From Paenibacillus azoreducens (lineage in GTDB: Bacteria; Bacillota; Bacilli; Paenibacillales; Paenibacillaceae), in NCBI RefSeq assembly GCF_021654775.1, contig NZ_AP025343.1, forward strand, positions 4,183,501 to 4,247,500: DNA of 64,000 nt, in the 5' to 3' direction. How positions within the stretch are numbered: position 1 is the stretch's first letter; each line of letters starts with the position of its first letter. Position numbers and translations under genes: made by a program. Positions 1 to 9,546 of this stretch are shown here, piece by piece. The notes under the pieces were generated by a model. That model was not told where the DNA came from, did no database searches, and was given only the letters and a program-made list of their open reading frames with translations.

Positions 1-816
1 GTCTCTAACATTCAGTTTCCCCTGCAAAAGCTTCAAATGGGTCAGCCGCACACCCTGGGCATCGTGTCGGATTTTGAATACACGTGCGGCAAATACCCCT
101 CTTTCATCGTATGCGGTTGTCGTCAGAAACTCCAGATTGGCCAAAAATTCGGTAATGCCCACATCCTGCAAGCCCGAACCGCACATGACAGGAAAGAAGC
201 GGCGCTGCTGCACCAAAGAGACGATGTTTTTCGCAATGAAAGGCAAATCAGCCTGTCCTTCCAAATAAGCATTCAGCAGACTATCGTCGCGTTCAGCGGC
301 AAACTCGGCCGTTTCCTCGCCGATCCCGTCCATCAAAGATCCAGTAATAAGTAAAGCATCCTTAGTCAGCTGCTGATGAATCTGGGTGAGTACGGCTGAA
401 GCGTCGGCCCCTTCACGGTCCATTTTATTGATAAAAAACAAAACGGGTATTTGGTATTTCTCCAGCAGCTGCCACACCGTCTCGGTATGCCCTTCGACTC
501 CTTCAACACTGCTGATGATGATGACAGCATAATCCATCGCCTGCACGGCACGCTCCATCTCCGCAGAGAAATCCACATGCCCCGGGGTATCGATCAAATA
601 ATAGCTGGAGTCTCCGTAAGACATTACCGCTTGATCCGCAAAAATCGTGATGCCTCGTTTCTTTTCCAGCTCATGGCTATCCAGGAAAGCATCCTGATGA
701 TCGACTCTTCCCCGGCTTCGAATGCTGTTCGTATGATAAAGCAGCTGCTCGGCGAATGTCGTTTTTCCGGCATCCACATGAGCAAGCAGCCCTATGGTTT
801 TCTTAATGCCCCCCAT
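1..816 (-). CDS. TetM/EF-G-like translation factor GTPase (partial, 3' end off window)
   Basis: The N-terminal 272 residues of a GTPase of the ribosomal-protection/EF-G superfamily. The G1 loop AHVDAGKTT is at residues 12-20, the G3 motif DTPGH at about 76-80 and the G4 motif NKMD at about 130-133. These are the signatures of translational GTPases that act on the ribosome; the TetM/TetO-like branch shares the AHVDAGKT start. Many Firmicutes carry such a chromosomal homologue without proven tetracycline resistance, so resistance is not claimed. ATG at 816 gives the family-typical start; another in-frame ATG at 864 would add 16 residues, and neither has a strong ribosome binding site. It lies 85 bp downstream of glnS on the same strand. 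The C-terminal part is outside the window. Confidence 0.85.
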   Translation of the reverse strand, partial: MGGIKKTIGLLAHVDAGKTTFAEQLLYHTNSIRSRGRVDHQDAFLDSHELEKKRGITIFADQAVMSYGDSSYYLIDTPGHVDFSAEMERAVQAMDYAVIIISSVEGVEGHTETVWQLLEKYQIPVLFFINKMDREGADASAVLTQIHQQLTKDALLITGSLMDGIGEETAEFAAERDDSLLNAYLEGQADLPFIAKNIVSLVQQRRFFPVMCGSGLQDVGITEFLANLEFLTTTAYDERGVFAARVFKIRHDAQGVRLTHLKLLQGKLNVRD

Positions 817-901
817 GAAGTTATCACATCCGTTAGTTATGAATTCTTGATTCCATTCCTTCATGAGTATATCAGAAAAGTTTGTTGATATATTGCCGTT
901 G

Positions 902-2581
902 TCATGATTTCTTTTTCCATGAATCCTTTAACGAAACGATCCGGTTGAATACCCCTTTGGCTCCGTCCGAATGTTTGGAATCCAGGCAAAAATAACCGTG
1001 TCTGATGAATTGATAGGTCGTCCCAAGAATTGCATCTTGCAGAATCGGCTCCAATATGGCCCGCTCCAACTTGATCCGTGAATCCGGATTTACGATGGCA
1101 TCCCAATCATTCTCCGATTCCATAATCGAAGCATCTTCTTTTAACAGTTTGTCGTACAAATGGATCTCTGCGGGAATTCCGTGTCTGGCCGACACCCAAT
1201 GAATGGTGGATTTCACCTTTCTCGCATTGAATCCCGTGCCGCTTTTGGTTTGCGGATCGTATGTGCAATGCAGCTCGGTCGTTTTTCCCGTTATCGGGTC
1301 TTTCACCACATGTTCGCATTTCAGGAAGTAAGCGCCCTTCAGCCTAACCTCCTTGCCTGGCGACAAACGGTGAAAACCCGGAACCGGATTCTCCATAAAA
1401 TCTTCCCTTTCAATAAACAGCTCTCTGGAAAAAGGCACCTCCCTGCTTCCTAGCGTATCGTTATTTTCGTTATTTTTAAGGCTTAGCATTTCGGTTTGGT
1501 CCTCCGGATAATTTGTAATAATCACCTTTAGCGGGTCCAGTACAGCCATAACGTTGACGGCCTTTTCCTTCAAATCCTGCCGAATGCAATGATCCAGCAT
1601 CGCAGAGTCCATCATGCAGTTTTGCCTGAACACACCGATCTCTTCCAAAAAACTTCGTATGCTTTCAGGGGTTACGCCCCTGCGTCTCAATCCTTTTATC
1701 GTCGGCAGCCTGGGATCATCCCAACCATCCACATACCCGCCTTCAACCAATTCACGCAAATATCTTTTGCTTGTCACGAAACCGGATATGCTTAGCCGCC
1801 CGAATTCTCTTTGCTTCGGAGGTTCTGAAACCCCAAGCTCACTCAGCACCCATTCATACAGCGGACGATGGCCAATGAATTCCGCGGAGCAAAGCGAATG
1901 TGTAATGCCTTCGATCCAGTCCTGAATCGGATGGGCAAAATCATACATCGGATAAATACACCATTCGCTTCCGGTGCGGTAATGTTCGGCATGGATAATC
2001 CGGTACAACACCGGGTCACGCAAATTCATGTTCGGTGATGACATGTCGATCTTGGCGCGCAGAACCTTAGAGGATGAAGGGAAGATGCCTTCTCTCATTT
2101 GCGCGAACAAGTTCAGATTCTCTTGTACGGTCCTGCTCCGGAAAGGGCTCTCCTTGCCCGCTTCGGTTAATGTCCCCCTGTATTCCGTCATTTGTTCGGG
2201 AGTCAGATCGCATACATACGCTTTTCCTTTGCGGATCAGCTTCACGGCGGCTTCATAATATTGCTCCGAATAATCCGAGCCAAAATAAACGGGCGGCTTA
2301 AATCCCAGCCATTCCACGTCCTCGCGGATCGCTTCCACGTATTTCAAGTCTTCTTTTAAAGGATTCGTGTCATCAAAACGCAGATTGAATGTTCCGTTAT
2401 ACTTTCGTGCTATCGAATTATTGATGTAGATCGCATAAGCGCTTCCGATGTGCAGATAACCATTGGGTTCCGGCGGAAACCGCGTAGCGACAGGCCTGTT
2501 ATATACGCCATTTTTGACGTCATCCTCAACCACTTTCGTTAAAAAATCAAGAGCCTTTTCCTTCTCCTCTTCCAAATACAT
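902..2581 (-). CDS. glnS: Glutaminyl-tRNA synthetase
   Basis: A 559-residue class I synthetase that charges tRNA-Gln with glutamine in the cytoplasm. The HIGH-type motif is seen as LHIGS at residues 43-47 after PPEPNGY, and the KMSKS-type loop as VTSKR at 269-273. Length and the C-terminal beta-barrel region (LKGAYFLKCEHV and following) fit bacterial GlnRS. Most Firmicutes make Gln-tRNA by the GatCAB amidotransferase route, so a dedicated GlnRS is a notable addition. The start has a clear AAGGAGGAG site 7-8 nt upstream. A T-box leader precedes it, so expression probably rises when tRNA-Gln is uncharged. Confidence 0.95.
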   Translation of the reverse strand: MYLEEEKEKALDFLTKVVEDDVKNGVYNRPVATRFPPEPNGYLHIGSAYAIYINNSIARKYNGTFNLRFDDTNPLKEDLKYVEAIREDVEWLGFKPPVYFGSDYSEQYYEAAVKLIRKGKAYVCDLTPEQMTEYRGTLTEAGKESPFRSRTVQENLNLFAQMREGIFPSSSKVLRAKIDMSSPNMNLRDPVLYRIIHAEHYRTGSEWCIYPMYDFAHPIQDWIEGITHSLCSAEFIGHRPLYEWVLSELGVSEPPKQREFGRLSISGFVTSKRYLRELVEGGYVDGWDDPRLPTIKGLRRRGVTPESIRSFLEEIGVFRQNCMMDSAMLDHCIRQDLKEKAVNVMAVLDPLKVIITNYPEDQTEMLSLKNNENNDTLGSREVPFSRELFIEREDFMENPVPGFHRLSPGKEVRLKGAYFLKCEHVVKDPITGKTTELHCTYDPQTKSGTGFNARKVKSTIHWVSARHGIPAEIHLYDKLLKEDASIMESENDWDAIVNPDSRIKLERAILEPILQDAILGTTYQFIRHGYFCLDSKHSDGAKGVFNRIVSLKDSWKKKS

Positions 2582-2624
2582 GCTTGATCTCCTCCTTCAT
2601 TTAAATAAGTGCTCCAAAAAACAA

Positions 2625-2975
2625 AAAAATCCCGCCTCCAAGACCGAAGTCTTGGGGACGAGATTTGGTTCGCGGTGCCACCCCTATTCGCGGATATATC
2701 GCTATATTCCGCCTCTTCGGGTACGGCAGTCGCGCTCGGATCGCTCATACCCTAGCTCTGTAACAGGAGCTCCTGTCGCACCATCCCTATAAGCGGTAGT
2801 CCAAAAATTCCGCTTTTAATCAGGAAGCGTGTTCGACATTGAACACGCACTTTAAGTTCCGATGCGCCGCTCAGAGGCTTGGTTCAATGAACATGCTCCC
2901 GCTCCTTTTCAGCTGCCGGAGCTCTCTGGCGGGGAGTATGATTTCATCTACTCTTCTCTTCAAAGCGTTTACTGT
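2625..2975 (-). promoter_or_regulatory. T-box leader of glnS
   Basis: The minus strand carries the T-box sequence AGGGGTGGCACCGCG (2671-2685), complementary to the tRNA acceptor end. Upstream lie stem I landmarks: an AGTA at the 5' side of the specifier loop, AGAGAG, GCTGAAAA, and a GAAC...CTCTGAG 3' side. A CAA triplet at 2879-2881 is a candidate glutamine specifier, consistent with the downstream gene. A terminator hairpin (CCAAGAC-TTCG-GTCTTGG) followed by a T-run lies at about 2628-2655. Confidence 0.88.
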
Positions 2976-2982
2976 TTGGTAA

Positions 2983-3011
2983 ATATTATCATCAACCATT
3001 CCAATTGTAAA
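2983..3011 (-). promoter_or_regulatory. Candidate sigma-A promoter of the glnS leader
   Basis: On the minus strand TTTACA (3006-3011) and TAATAT (2983-2988) are separated by exactly 17 nt. It sits just upstream of the predicted T-box stem I. Prediction from sequence only. Confidence 0.5.
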
Positions 3012-3063
3012 CCAAGATTATTTTTCCATGGTACCTATTTGCCATCCAGACAGCAACTCCTGT

Positions 3064-5067
3064 TTAATGCTCCCCTTCCTCGTCATGCACCGTTTGTGTT
3101 TCAAATAAATGTCCTTCATGATAATTTACATCCAGCCGAAGATTGTTCGCGAGCGTCCGGCTGATTTCCCCGTTTTCGAACATGATTTGTATTTCATTCC
3201 GTTCCGCCTGGATCGCTTTCAGTTCAATCTCCCTGCGTTCAGCGCTCATTTGATCCGCTGCCGGATTTCGATAGCTACCGCTTTGCAGCTGCAGTTCCAA
3301 CCCGCGGTAATCCGCTAGAATCGCCTGGATCGTATCTTTGTTGTCAGTCGTTTCCAAGCTTTTGACCTGACGGATCGCGGCACGGATCGCTTCCAGCTTA
3401 AGCTCTCTATATACGCCCCATTGCGGATGGGAGATATCGATTTTTTTAGCCTTCTTTTTGGATTTCCGCAGCAGCCGCTGCAGTGCCTCCCAACCGAAAA
3501 CCAACAGCTTCGTCCATTTGTGTTTTGTTGTCAGCAGCATTTCCACTTTGCTGATCGAGCTTAGGAACTTGTCCGCCAGTTTAGGGGAGATGCGTTCCTC
3601 CCGTACCCATTTTTCCGCTATTTGCTGTTCGGCTTTTAGAGCTTCCAAGCGGATGTCCACAGCTTCTTTCAATGCATTGCCCATCTCAGCCTTGTTTTTT
3701 AGCTTCGCCATTTGCAGCCTGCGGGTGTATGAAGAGATCAGCCTCATCCCTTCCTGGCTGTTCTTGTCATTCATTTCTTCCCGAACCGCATTTAAGCCGG
3801 CTTCAAGCACTCTGATACGGGCGTTTCTTTCATTTTCGGCCAATTCCTCGGGATCTGCTTTGGCTTCGCGCGTGAGGATCGGCAGCAGAACACTCGCAAT
3901 GACCAAGGTTAACAATATTACCCCTGAACAAATGCAGAGAATCAGACTCCTTTCCGGAAACGGACTGTTGTCGGCAAGCGTCATCGGAATGGAAAAAGCA
4001 GCGGCGAGCGTTAACGCCCCGCGTACGCCGGACAAAGCCGTTAGAAGCGCTGAGCGGAAATGCCGGTTGGCCGCCCAGACCCATACGAAACGAAGCAGGA
4101 TCAACACCGCCGTGATGATGAGAACATATCCGATTACCTGCCCGTTATTATATGCGGGGTCCTTCCAAACTTCCGAGATGACCCCCGGTATTTCAAGTCC
4201 GAGCAGAATAAAAACAAGTCCGTTCAGACAGAAAAGAATGACCGGCCAAGTGCTGGCTGAAACGATGTGCAGGCGCGCGGAGCCCCTTGTCATCCGATCA
4301 CGCTCAATGGCATGCGTTACCCCGGCGGCCACAACCGCCAAAATGCCGGAAACGTGAAATTCTTCCGCGACCCAATAAATAATGAACGGCGTCAAAATGA
4401 TGATCAGCATATGCAGCGTTACGTCTTCCATCCCGAGCCGCCGCAGCCGCAAACGCAACCCGATCGCCATGAAACCTAGCAGCGCCCCCACAACGATCCC
4501 GCCGATCGCAATAGCAATGAAACTGCCAATAGCCTTGGGCAATGAAAAATAGCCCGTTACCGTTGCGGCTATCGCAAAATTAAACGCCACCAGCCCGGAA
4601 GCATCATTCATCAAAGCTTCGCCTTCAAGCAGGCGCATGATTTTGCCGGGAAGCTTCACTCTCCCGGATAACGAACCGACCGCGACCGCATCCGTAGGCG
4701 AAAGAATAGCTGCGAGCGCAAAAGCCGCGGATAACGGAATAGCGGGAATCATCCAGTGAATGAAAGGGCCTGCGAGAAGGACGGTGGCGAAAACAAGGCC
4801 AAGAGCAAGTAGCAAAATACTGGAGCGAAGCTGCCATAACTCGTCTCGCGGCGTCATTTTACCGTCATTAAAAAGCAGCGGAGCAATGAACAGGAGCAGG
4901 AACAGCTCCGGATCCAGCGGAATATGATGCATTCCCGGCACATAGGTCATAGCCACGCCAAGTGCGATCTGAATGAGCGGAACCGGAATGACCGGCAAGA
5001 AATGATTAACGACATTGGATATGCCAATAAGGATCAACAAAACCAGAACCATAAGGAAAATTTCCAT
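3064..5067 (-). CDS. Na+/H+ antiporter, CPA1 (NhaP/YjcE-like) family
   Basis: A 667-residue membrane protein with about 12 hydrophobic segments in the first ~400 residues, then a hydrophilic, helix-rich cytoplasmic tail of about 260 residues. Family motifs are visible: ILSPTDAVAV in the ion-binding helix and EGEALMNDASGLV in the next core helix, with the conserved Asp residues expected to bind Na+ or H+. CPA1 exchangers expel Na+ (or K+) for protons, serving pH and salt balance. The long charged tail is typical of the YjcE-like group and may be regulatory. An AAAGGAGT site lies upstream of ATG 5067. Ion preference cannot be read from the sequence. Confidence 0.92.
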   Translation of the reverse strand: MEIFLMVLVLLILIGISNVVNHFLPVIPVPLIQIALGVAMTYVPGMHHIPLDPELFLLLFIAPLLFNDGKMTPRDELWQLRSSILLLALGLVFATVLLAGPFIHWMIPAIPLSAAFALAAILSPTDAVAVGSLSGRVKLPGKIMRLLEGEALMNDASGLVAFNFAIAATVTGYFSLPKAIGSFIAIAIGGIVVGALLGFMAIGLRLRLRRLGMEDVTLHMLIIILTPFIIYWVAEEFHVSGILAVVAAGVTHAIERDRMTRGSARLHIVSASTWPVILFCLNGLVFILLGLEIPGVISEVWKDPAYNNGQVIGYVLIITAVLILLRFVWVWAANRHFRSALLTALSGVRGALTLAAAFSIPMTLADNSPFPERSLILCICSGVILLTLVIASVLLPILTREAKADPEELAENERNARIRVLEAGLNAVREEMNDKNSQEGMRLISSYTRRLQMAKLKNKAEMGNALKEAVDIRLEALKAEQQIAEKWVREERISPKLADKFLSSISKVEMLLTTKHKWTKLLVFGWEALQRLLRKSKKKAKKIDISHPQWGVYRELKLEAIRAAIRQVKSLETTDNKDTIQAILADYRGLELQLQSGSYRNPAADQMSAERREIELKAIQAERNEIQIMFENGEISRTLANNLRLDVNYHEGHLFETQTVHDEEGEH

Positions 5068-5270
5068 TTGCCACTCCGACTCCTTTTCGCAAATACGCTT
5101 GCATCATACTTCACTAAACGATTTGGACGAATTTATATTTATTTTGATCGATTTGGAGCCCGTTTATCACTAGGAATCGATAATTATTTACTAGTGATGT
5201 CATCCGGCCGCGTTGGCGTTGAAAACCGCTCTAATTTAGAGAATTCTTTAAGATTTGCAGAAAATATAAA

Positions 5271-5295
5271 AAACCGGCTCTAAAAGAGTCGGTTT
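5271..5295 (-). terminator. Rho-independent terminator after the 87-residue gene
   Basis: Minus-strand hairpin AACCGACTCT-TTTA-GAGCCGGTT followed by a TTTTTT run. It lies about 50 bp past the stop of the gene ending at 5346. Confidence 0.85.
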
Positions 5296-5345
5296 GCGAT
5301 CATGCGCCGCATGAACTTTTTTTCCGCAAAACAAATCAAAGATTC

Positions 5346-5609
5346 TTAGACTAAGGTGTCCTGCTTCTTATCCCGGCTTTTCTTCATCGCTCCAAACAAG
5401 GCAATAACCCCATACATCGGGATCACGAAGTAAAACACAAGAGTCAGATAAAATGCGCCGTTCGTATTCATATTCAGTCCAAACGCTGTAGCCAATCCAA
5501 TCAGTAAAACGGCATTCATGGAATTAGCGATGAGTACTTCATGTTTTTTCCCAAAAATCAAAACACCGATTAATGCTGCGGTAAACAATATAAGAATCAT
5601 CGTGGTCAT
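5346..5609 (-). CDS. Small membrane protein of unknown function
   Basis: An 87-residue protein with three predicted membrane segments (roughly residues 2-20, 29-45 and 52-73) and a charged lysine-rich tail (KKSRDKKQDT). I do not recognise the family. The start is supported by GAGGAGGGG 8 nt upstream. It is monocistronic, with its own terminator downstream, and lies between an antiporter gene and the germination operon. Confidence 0.7.
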   Translation of the reverse strand: MTTMILILFTAALIGVLIFGKKHEVLIANSMNAVLLIGLATAFGLNMNTNGAFYLTLVFYFVIPMYGVIALFGAMKKSRDKKQDTLV

Positions 5610-5832
5610 GGATAACCCCTCCTCATTTTCCGATTATTGCTTTATCATACGCTCTAACTTCGAATCAATTCACAATTTAGACACATTTAGGTTATCTCAA
5701 AGATATCACATTTAAACAACATTGAAAAGGCTTACATGAAAATAATTTAAAATTTGATTCATTTATAACGACTCAATAAACGCCCGTGCAGCGAGCTAAG
5801 AAGCAATCGCTAAAGCTCTCAAAAGCTGCCTT

Positions 5833-6936
5833 CTACGAATGCTTAGCCTTTCTTCTTTTCCGCCAAGCTGCTGCCGCTAATAAGATGCAGGGAATGACAA
5901 CCGCATGGGTAATGTCCCAATCCATCCAATATGGAATCAGATGCTTCAAATAATAAATGATATCCGGCGCGCCAAGCTGCGCCATCCCGAACAGCATGAT
6001 CGCCGCGGGAAAATATAGCACTTTATGATTTCGGAGTCCCGTTAACTGGGCCACGCCCAAAACAAACGAATAATAGCAAATTACGGCTTTATAAAATGAA
6101 GACATCAGCCAAGCGATGGCAATCGTGGATTCAATCCGCTGCAGGAAATTGCCGATGTTGATTTTCTGCGCAAGCGTAAACGTGGGATATGTACTGCTGA
6201 CCGTCAGATTGCTGCCGATCACAAGCCAGGAAACCAATACGATCAAACTCAATATCAATCCCCCTCCGGCTGCAGCAAGCAGAACGTCCCTCCGAAAATG
6301 AGGGCTGCGTTTGACAGATGAAATCACCATAAGAAAAATGATAAGCTCGGCAAAAGGGTAAATAGCGCTGAATAACGCTCCATGCAGCACGGGAACCGCT
6401 CCGTTTTCCAGAAAAGGCTTCAGGTAATGGCCATTGCTTTGCGGGAGAAGGAAACAAATAAATCCAATCACGAACAAAAGAAAAATAGGCAAAACAACTT
6501 CGCTGCTTCTGCCTATGGACTCCAAACCGGCTTGTGCCGCATAAACCATCAGCAGCAAAAAGAGCAGATATATGATAGGAATCGGCGTGTTCATGAAAAT
6601 TTGCGATGACATAAAGTCCGCGACTTCCCGGATCACATAGGAACATAACATAAAAAAGAAAAACAAGTACCATAAACTCACAAACGTTCCCAACCACTTT
6701 CCCAAAACTAGCCTGCTGATTTCAATCAGCGTTTTGTCCGGGTAAAGAAAAGAAACGCGAAGCATTAGCCAAAGAACCAGGACTCCTGCCGGTACGCCGA
6801 TTAATGAAGCCATCCAGGCATCCTGGCTCGCCATGAAGGATATCGCCGAAGGAAACAGCAATATCATATCTCCAACGCATGCCAAAAAGATCAAAACCGC
6901 AAATTGCCTGGTACTGATTCTGCCTTTCTCAAGCAT
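5833..6936 (-). CDS. Spore germination permease, GerB family (second copy)
   Basis: A 367-residue integral membrane protein with about ten hydrophobic helices, of the endospore germination permease (GerAB/GerBB/GerKB) family, related to amino acid-polyamine transporters. In known receptors the B subunit binds the germinant in the spore inner membrane. ATG at 6936 is preferred: AAAGGAGGGCGGAAGG precedes it, and it makes the N-terminus (MLEKGRISTRQ) match the neighbouring paralogue (MLEKGRLATRQ). A further ATG at 6960 lacks a ribosome binding site. It is the last gene of the ger operon, immediately after a close paralogue. Confidence 0.9.
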   Translation of the reverse strand: MLEKGRISTRQFAVLIFLACVGDMILLFPSAISFMASQDAWMASLIGVPAGVLVLWLMLRVSFLYPDKTLIEISRLVLGKWLGTFVSLWYLFFFFMLCSYVIREVADFMSSQIFMNTPIPIIYLLFLLLMVYAAQAGLESIGRSSEVVLPIFLLFVIGFICFLLPQSNGHYLKPFLENGAVPVLHGALFSAIYPFAELIIFLMVISSVKRSPHFRRDVLLAAAGGGLILSLIVLVSWLVIGSNLTVSSTYPTFTLAQKINIGNFLQRIESTIAIAWLMSSFYKAVICYYSFVLGVAQLTGLRNHKVLYFPAAIMLFGMAQLGAPDIIYYLKHLIPYWMDWDITHAVVIPCILLAAAAWRKRRKAKHS

Positions 6937-6961
6937 CCTTCCGCCCTCCTTTATGTTCATT

Positions 6962-8071
6962 TCATTTCAAGGCATCACTTTTAAACCATTTTTTCCTTAT
7001 CCAATACACAGCCCCAAAAATCAGAGGCACTACCGCCCCGTTAGTCAAATCCCAAAACATCCATGGCATCACCAGCGTTTTCAAATAATAGACTGCGTCC
7101 CCGCTAAAGAGAATTGCCATGGCAAAGACCAGCATTCCCCCCGGCAGATATAAAATCCGTTTGCATTTAAGGCGAAATAGCTGCCCTGTGCCCAAAGTAA
7201 AAGCATAAAAAAAGACAACCGCCTTGAAAAAGGTGGTGATCAAATAGGCTATGGCCATAATCGCTTCGATCCTTTGGAAAAAATTTCCGATGTTGATTTT
7301 TTGGGCGAGAACATACATAGGATAAACGCTGTATGCGGTCAAATCGATCCCGAGCACAAGCAAAGACATCGCCGTCGTCAACGATAACAATGTTCCGGCA
7401 GCAATCACGATGAGCAGCACTTCTTTGGCCCAGTGGGGCTGCTTATTTACATAAGGGGTCAGCATGAGAAGAACGGACAGCTCCCCGAACGGGAAGGCAG
7501 TACCGACGATCGTTCCGCGAACAATGGTCTTGGGGCCTTGTTCTCCAATCGGTTTTAAATGATGCAAATCAATTTGAGGGAACAGGCTCACAACGAGGGT
7601 GAACACCGCCAGCAAAAACATTGGCAGCATAATCTCGCTGCTTCTGCCGATCGACTCCAACCCCGCCTTCACTGCCCATAAAATAAGCAAAATAATTAGA
7701 AAGTGGACCACCAAAAGCGGCGTAGTCATAAAAATCTCCGTTGTCATGAAGTCCCCGATCTCCCGCACCAGATAAGCGCAAACCATCCAAAAATACAGAA
7801 GATACCATATGGAAATAACAGTCCCGGGCCATTTGCCCAGGACTTTGATGCAAGATTCGATCCATGATTTATCGGATTGGATTCGTGCAATAATAAGCAG
7901 AATTATGATGATCACAACACCGCCGACTATCGTAAGCAAGGCCGAAATCCATGCATCTTGACGCGATATCGAGGCGACGTCGGAAGGATAGAGCTGAAAC
8001 ATATCGCCGACCGTGCATAAAAATACAAGCACAACCAATTGCCTTGTTGCCAGTCTACCTTTTTCCAGCAT
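6962..8071 (-). CDS. Spore germination permease, GerB family (first copy)
   Basis: A 369-residue endospore germination permease with about ten membrane helices. It shares the N-terminal MLEKGR-ATRQ, the ESIGRSSE core motif and the AQKINIGNFFQRIE segment with the downstream copy. Expected to sit in the spore inner membrane and take part in germinant binding with the GerA and GerC subunits. GGGGAGGG lies upstream of ATG 8071. Two adjacent B subunits in one operon suggest a duplication that could broaden or alter germinant recognition; which one assembles with the receptor cannot be told from sequence. Confidence 0.93.
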   Translation of the reverse strand: MLEKGRLATRQLVVLVFLCTVGDMFQLYPSDVASISRQDAWISALLTIVGGVVIIIILLIIARIQSDKSWIESCIKVLGKWPGTVISIWYLLYFWMVCAYLVREIGDFMTTEIFMTTPLLVVHFLIILLILWAVKAGLESIGRSSEIMLPMFLLAVFTLVVSLFPQIDLHHLKPIGEQGPKTIVRGTIVGTAFPFGELSVLLMLTPYVNKQPHWAKEVLLIVIAAGTLLSLTTAMSLLVLGIDLTAYSVYPMYVLAQKINIGNFFQRIEAIMAIAYLITTFFKAVVFFYAFTLGTGQLFRLKCKRILYLPGGMLVFAMAILFSGDAVYYLKTLVMPWMFWDLTNGAVVPLIFGAVYWIRKKWFKSDALK

Positions 8072-8092
8072 ATCCGTTCATCCCTCCCCGCT

Positions 8093-8326
8093 CTAGCCCA
8101 GCCATTGATCGAACCAGTGATTTATGGGTCCATACAAGACCTCGATGAATTTTAAAGGACTTGGAAATTTACGCTCACTGACCGCCATCAGACTCAGAAT
8201 AGTGCCTCCTGCCAGCATGATAAGAAACACGGCTATTTCCTTTCCCATACGCTGCCGGAACAGTTTGGGCAATTCATTCCAAGCGGCAGCTCCGGCTGCA
8301 AAAAGGATCATCAGCTCTGCAAGCAT
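8093..8326 (-). CDS. Small two-helix membrane protein, likely germinant receptor D-type subunit
   Basis: A 77-residue protein with two predicted membrane helices (about residues 3-16 and 28-47) joined by a short basic loop, then a hydrophilic tail. Small two-helix D subunits are known from several Bacillus germinant receptor operons and modulate germination; position, size and topology match that class. ATG at 8326 is chosen because GAAGGAG, lying in the last codons of gerC, is 7 nt upstream; the reading frame is open further upstream but overlaps gerC. It sits between gerC and the first gerB. Similarity to named D subunits is inferred from topology and context. Confidence 0.75.
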   Translation of the reverse strand: MLAELMILFAAGAAAWNELPKLFRQRMGKEIAVFLIMLAGGTILSLMAVSERKFPSPLKFIEVLYGPINHWFDQWLG

Positions 8327-8331
8327 TGAAG

Positions 8332-9546
8332 TCACTCCTTCATTTTTTTCTGAAACGTGTCCAGCAGAGTCCCGATTTTGCTGATTTTTGTGTCCACGGT
8401 GTAATGCACGTTTAATTCCGTAAGCATTCGCTCCCAATCCTTCTTCAGCTTTTTCCAGGCTTTAGGATTCTCTTCATGTATCAGTTCGCCAAAGCCAAAA
8501 ATATCGGCATGATGCCTTTGACGCGCCGAATCCACCGCCTGCTTCATCAACTCGACAACCCTTTTGCTGCTCTGCCGTTCCAGTTGATGAAGCGTCTCGG
8601 AGCTGTTTAAAACCTGGGCATCGCCTTGAATTTCGGATAACGCGCCTTCGCTTGTCACATTGATCCGTATGAGCGGATTGCCTTGAACTACGGCTGCCTT
8701 CACTTCCGTTTTGTTTCGAAATGTATGGAAGCCGATACGTACCCCATTCCCTGTATCATAATGCTCCCTCGTCTCTTTCACTTGATTGCGGATGAAATTG
8801 TAGCCCTTGCTCTCGCTTTCATTCAGCCAATCGACCAACCGGTCTTTTTTAAATACTCCCAATCCGACAAATTTCAGCTCTACCGTCGGCTCCGTCTTCG
8901 TAATGTTTTCTACTCCTTCTCCGGACTTGTCCTGATTCGTTCCGTATGCATGTATCCCCGTCAGCACCGGACATCCCGAAGCATCCAGTAGCGTGTTCAT
9001 CAGATCGTCTATCGTCACCTTGGTATATGGCGCCCAGGTATCCGACGATATATTTAGCGATGTGAACATCTTGTTGGCGGGAATCTTCTCAAGCGATGTG
9101 GTGATCTTCAATATATCGGAGGCGGATTGCTCTTTTGCAACGACAATGTAATAATCAGCCCGGGAACTCGGTTCCCTAATCAGCGTCTCAACGACACTGG
9201 CGATTCCTTTCCTGGCAAATTTTTCGCCAATAACGAGCATGCGAATATGTCCCAAATATACTTTTCGCGGGCTGACCACCGTCATTTTCTGAATGGCTTC
9301 CGTAAACGTTGGAGCAATTTGTTCATACACCGTCACGCTCGTCCCGACTTTGCCGGATAACTGGCCTGGAGCCACCTTGGAAGGAACAACGACTTGAGCT
9401 GTGACTTTAAGTTGATTCCTCGGGGCGGTGTCCACGCCAATGGCGACCGCGATGCCAAGCTCGTTAAGTTCCTTTCGGTCCCAGCAGCCTCCAAGCGGAA
9501 TCATCATAAAAATGGAGATGGCGATAAGCAGAATCCTTGAAGTCAT
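8332..9546 (-). CDS. Germinant receptor lipoprotein, Ger(x)C family
   Basis: A 404-residue lipoprotein. The N-terminal hydrophobic segment ends in the lipobox LGGC at residues 18-21 (mature Cys21), followed by WDRKELNELGIAVAIGVD, the typical start of GerC-family proteins. In known receptors the C subunit is anchored to the outer face of the spore inner membrane and is required for germinant response. ATG 9546 has AGGAGAAGA upstream and overlaps the gerA stop by 4 nt, indicating translational coupling. The stop is 5 nt from the small D-type gene. Confidence 0.94.
   Translation of the reverse strand: MTSRILLIAISIFMMIPLGGCWDRKELNELGIAVAIGVDTAPRNQLKVTAQVVVPSKVAPGQLSGKVGTSVTVYEQIAPTFTEAIQKMTVVSPRKVYLGHIRMLVIGEKFARKGIASVVETLIREPSSRADYYIVVAKEQSASDILKITTSLEKIPANKMFTSLNISSDTWAPYTKVTIDDLMNTLLDASGCPVLTGIHAYGTNQDKSGEGVENITKTEPTVELKFVGLGVFKKDRLVDWLNESESKGYNFIRNQVKETREHYDTGNGVRIGFHTFRNKTEVKAAVVQGNPLIRINVTSEGALSEIQGDAQVLNSSETLHQLERQSSKRVVELMKQAVDSARQRHHADIFGFGELIHEENPKAWKKLKKDWERMLTELNVHYTVDTKISKIGTLLDTFQKKMKE

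Noticed and set aside
1..816. Tetracycline resistance gene
   Set aside because: The motifs show a TetM/EF-G-like GTPase, but chromosomal homologues of this kind are common and resistance cannot be inferred from the N-terminal third.
2874..2885. GCC (Ala) or AGC (Ser) as specifier in the glnS T-box
   Set aside because: Different alignments of the specifier loop allow these, but CAA fits the gene and aligns with the thrS leader relative to the 3' stem; kept as tentative.
3458..4357. 299-codon plus-strand open frame
   Set aside because: Lies wholly opposite the Na+/H+ antiporter gene; low-complexity serine/arginine composition and no ribosome binding site. A shadow frame.
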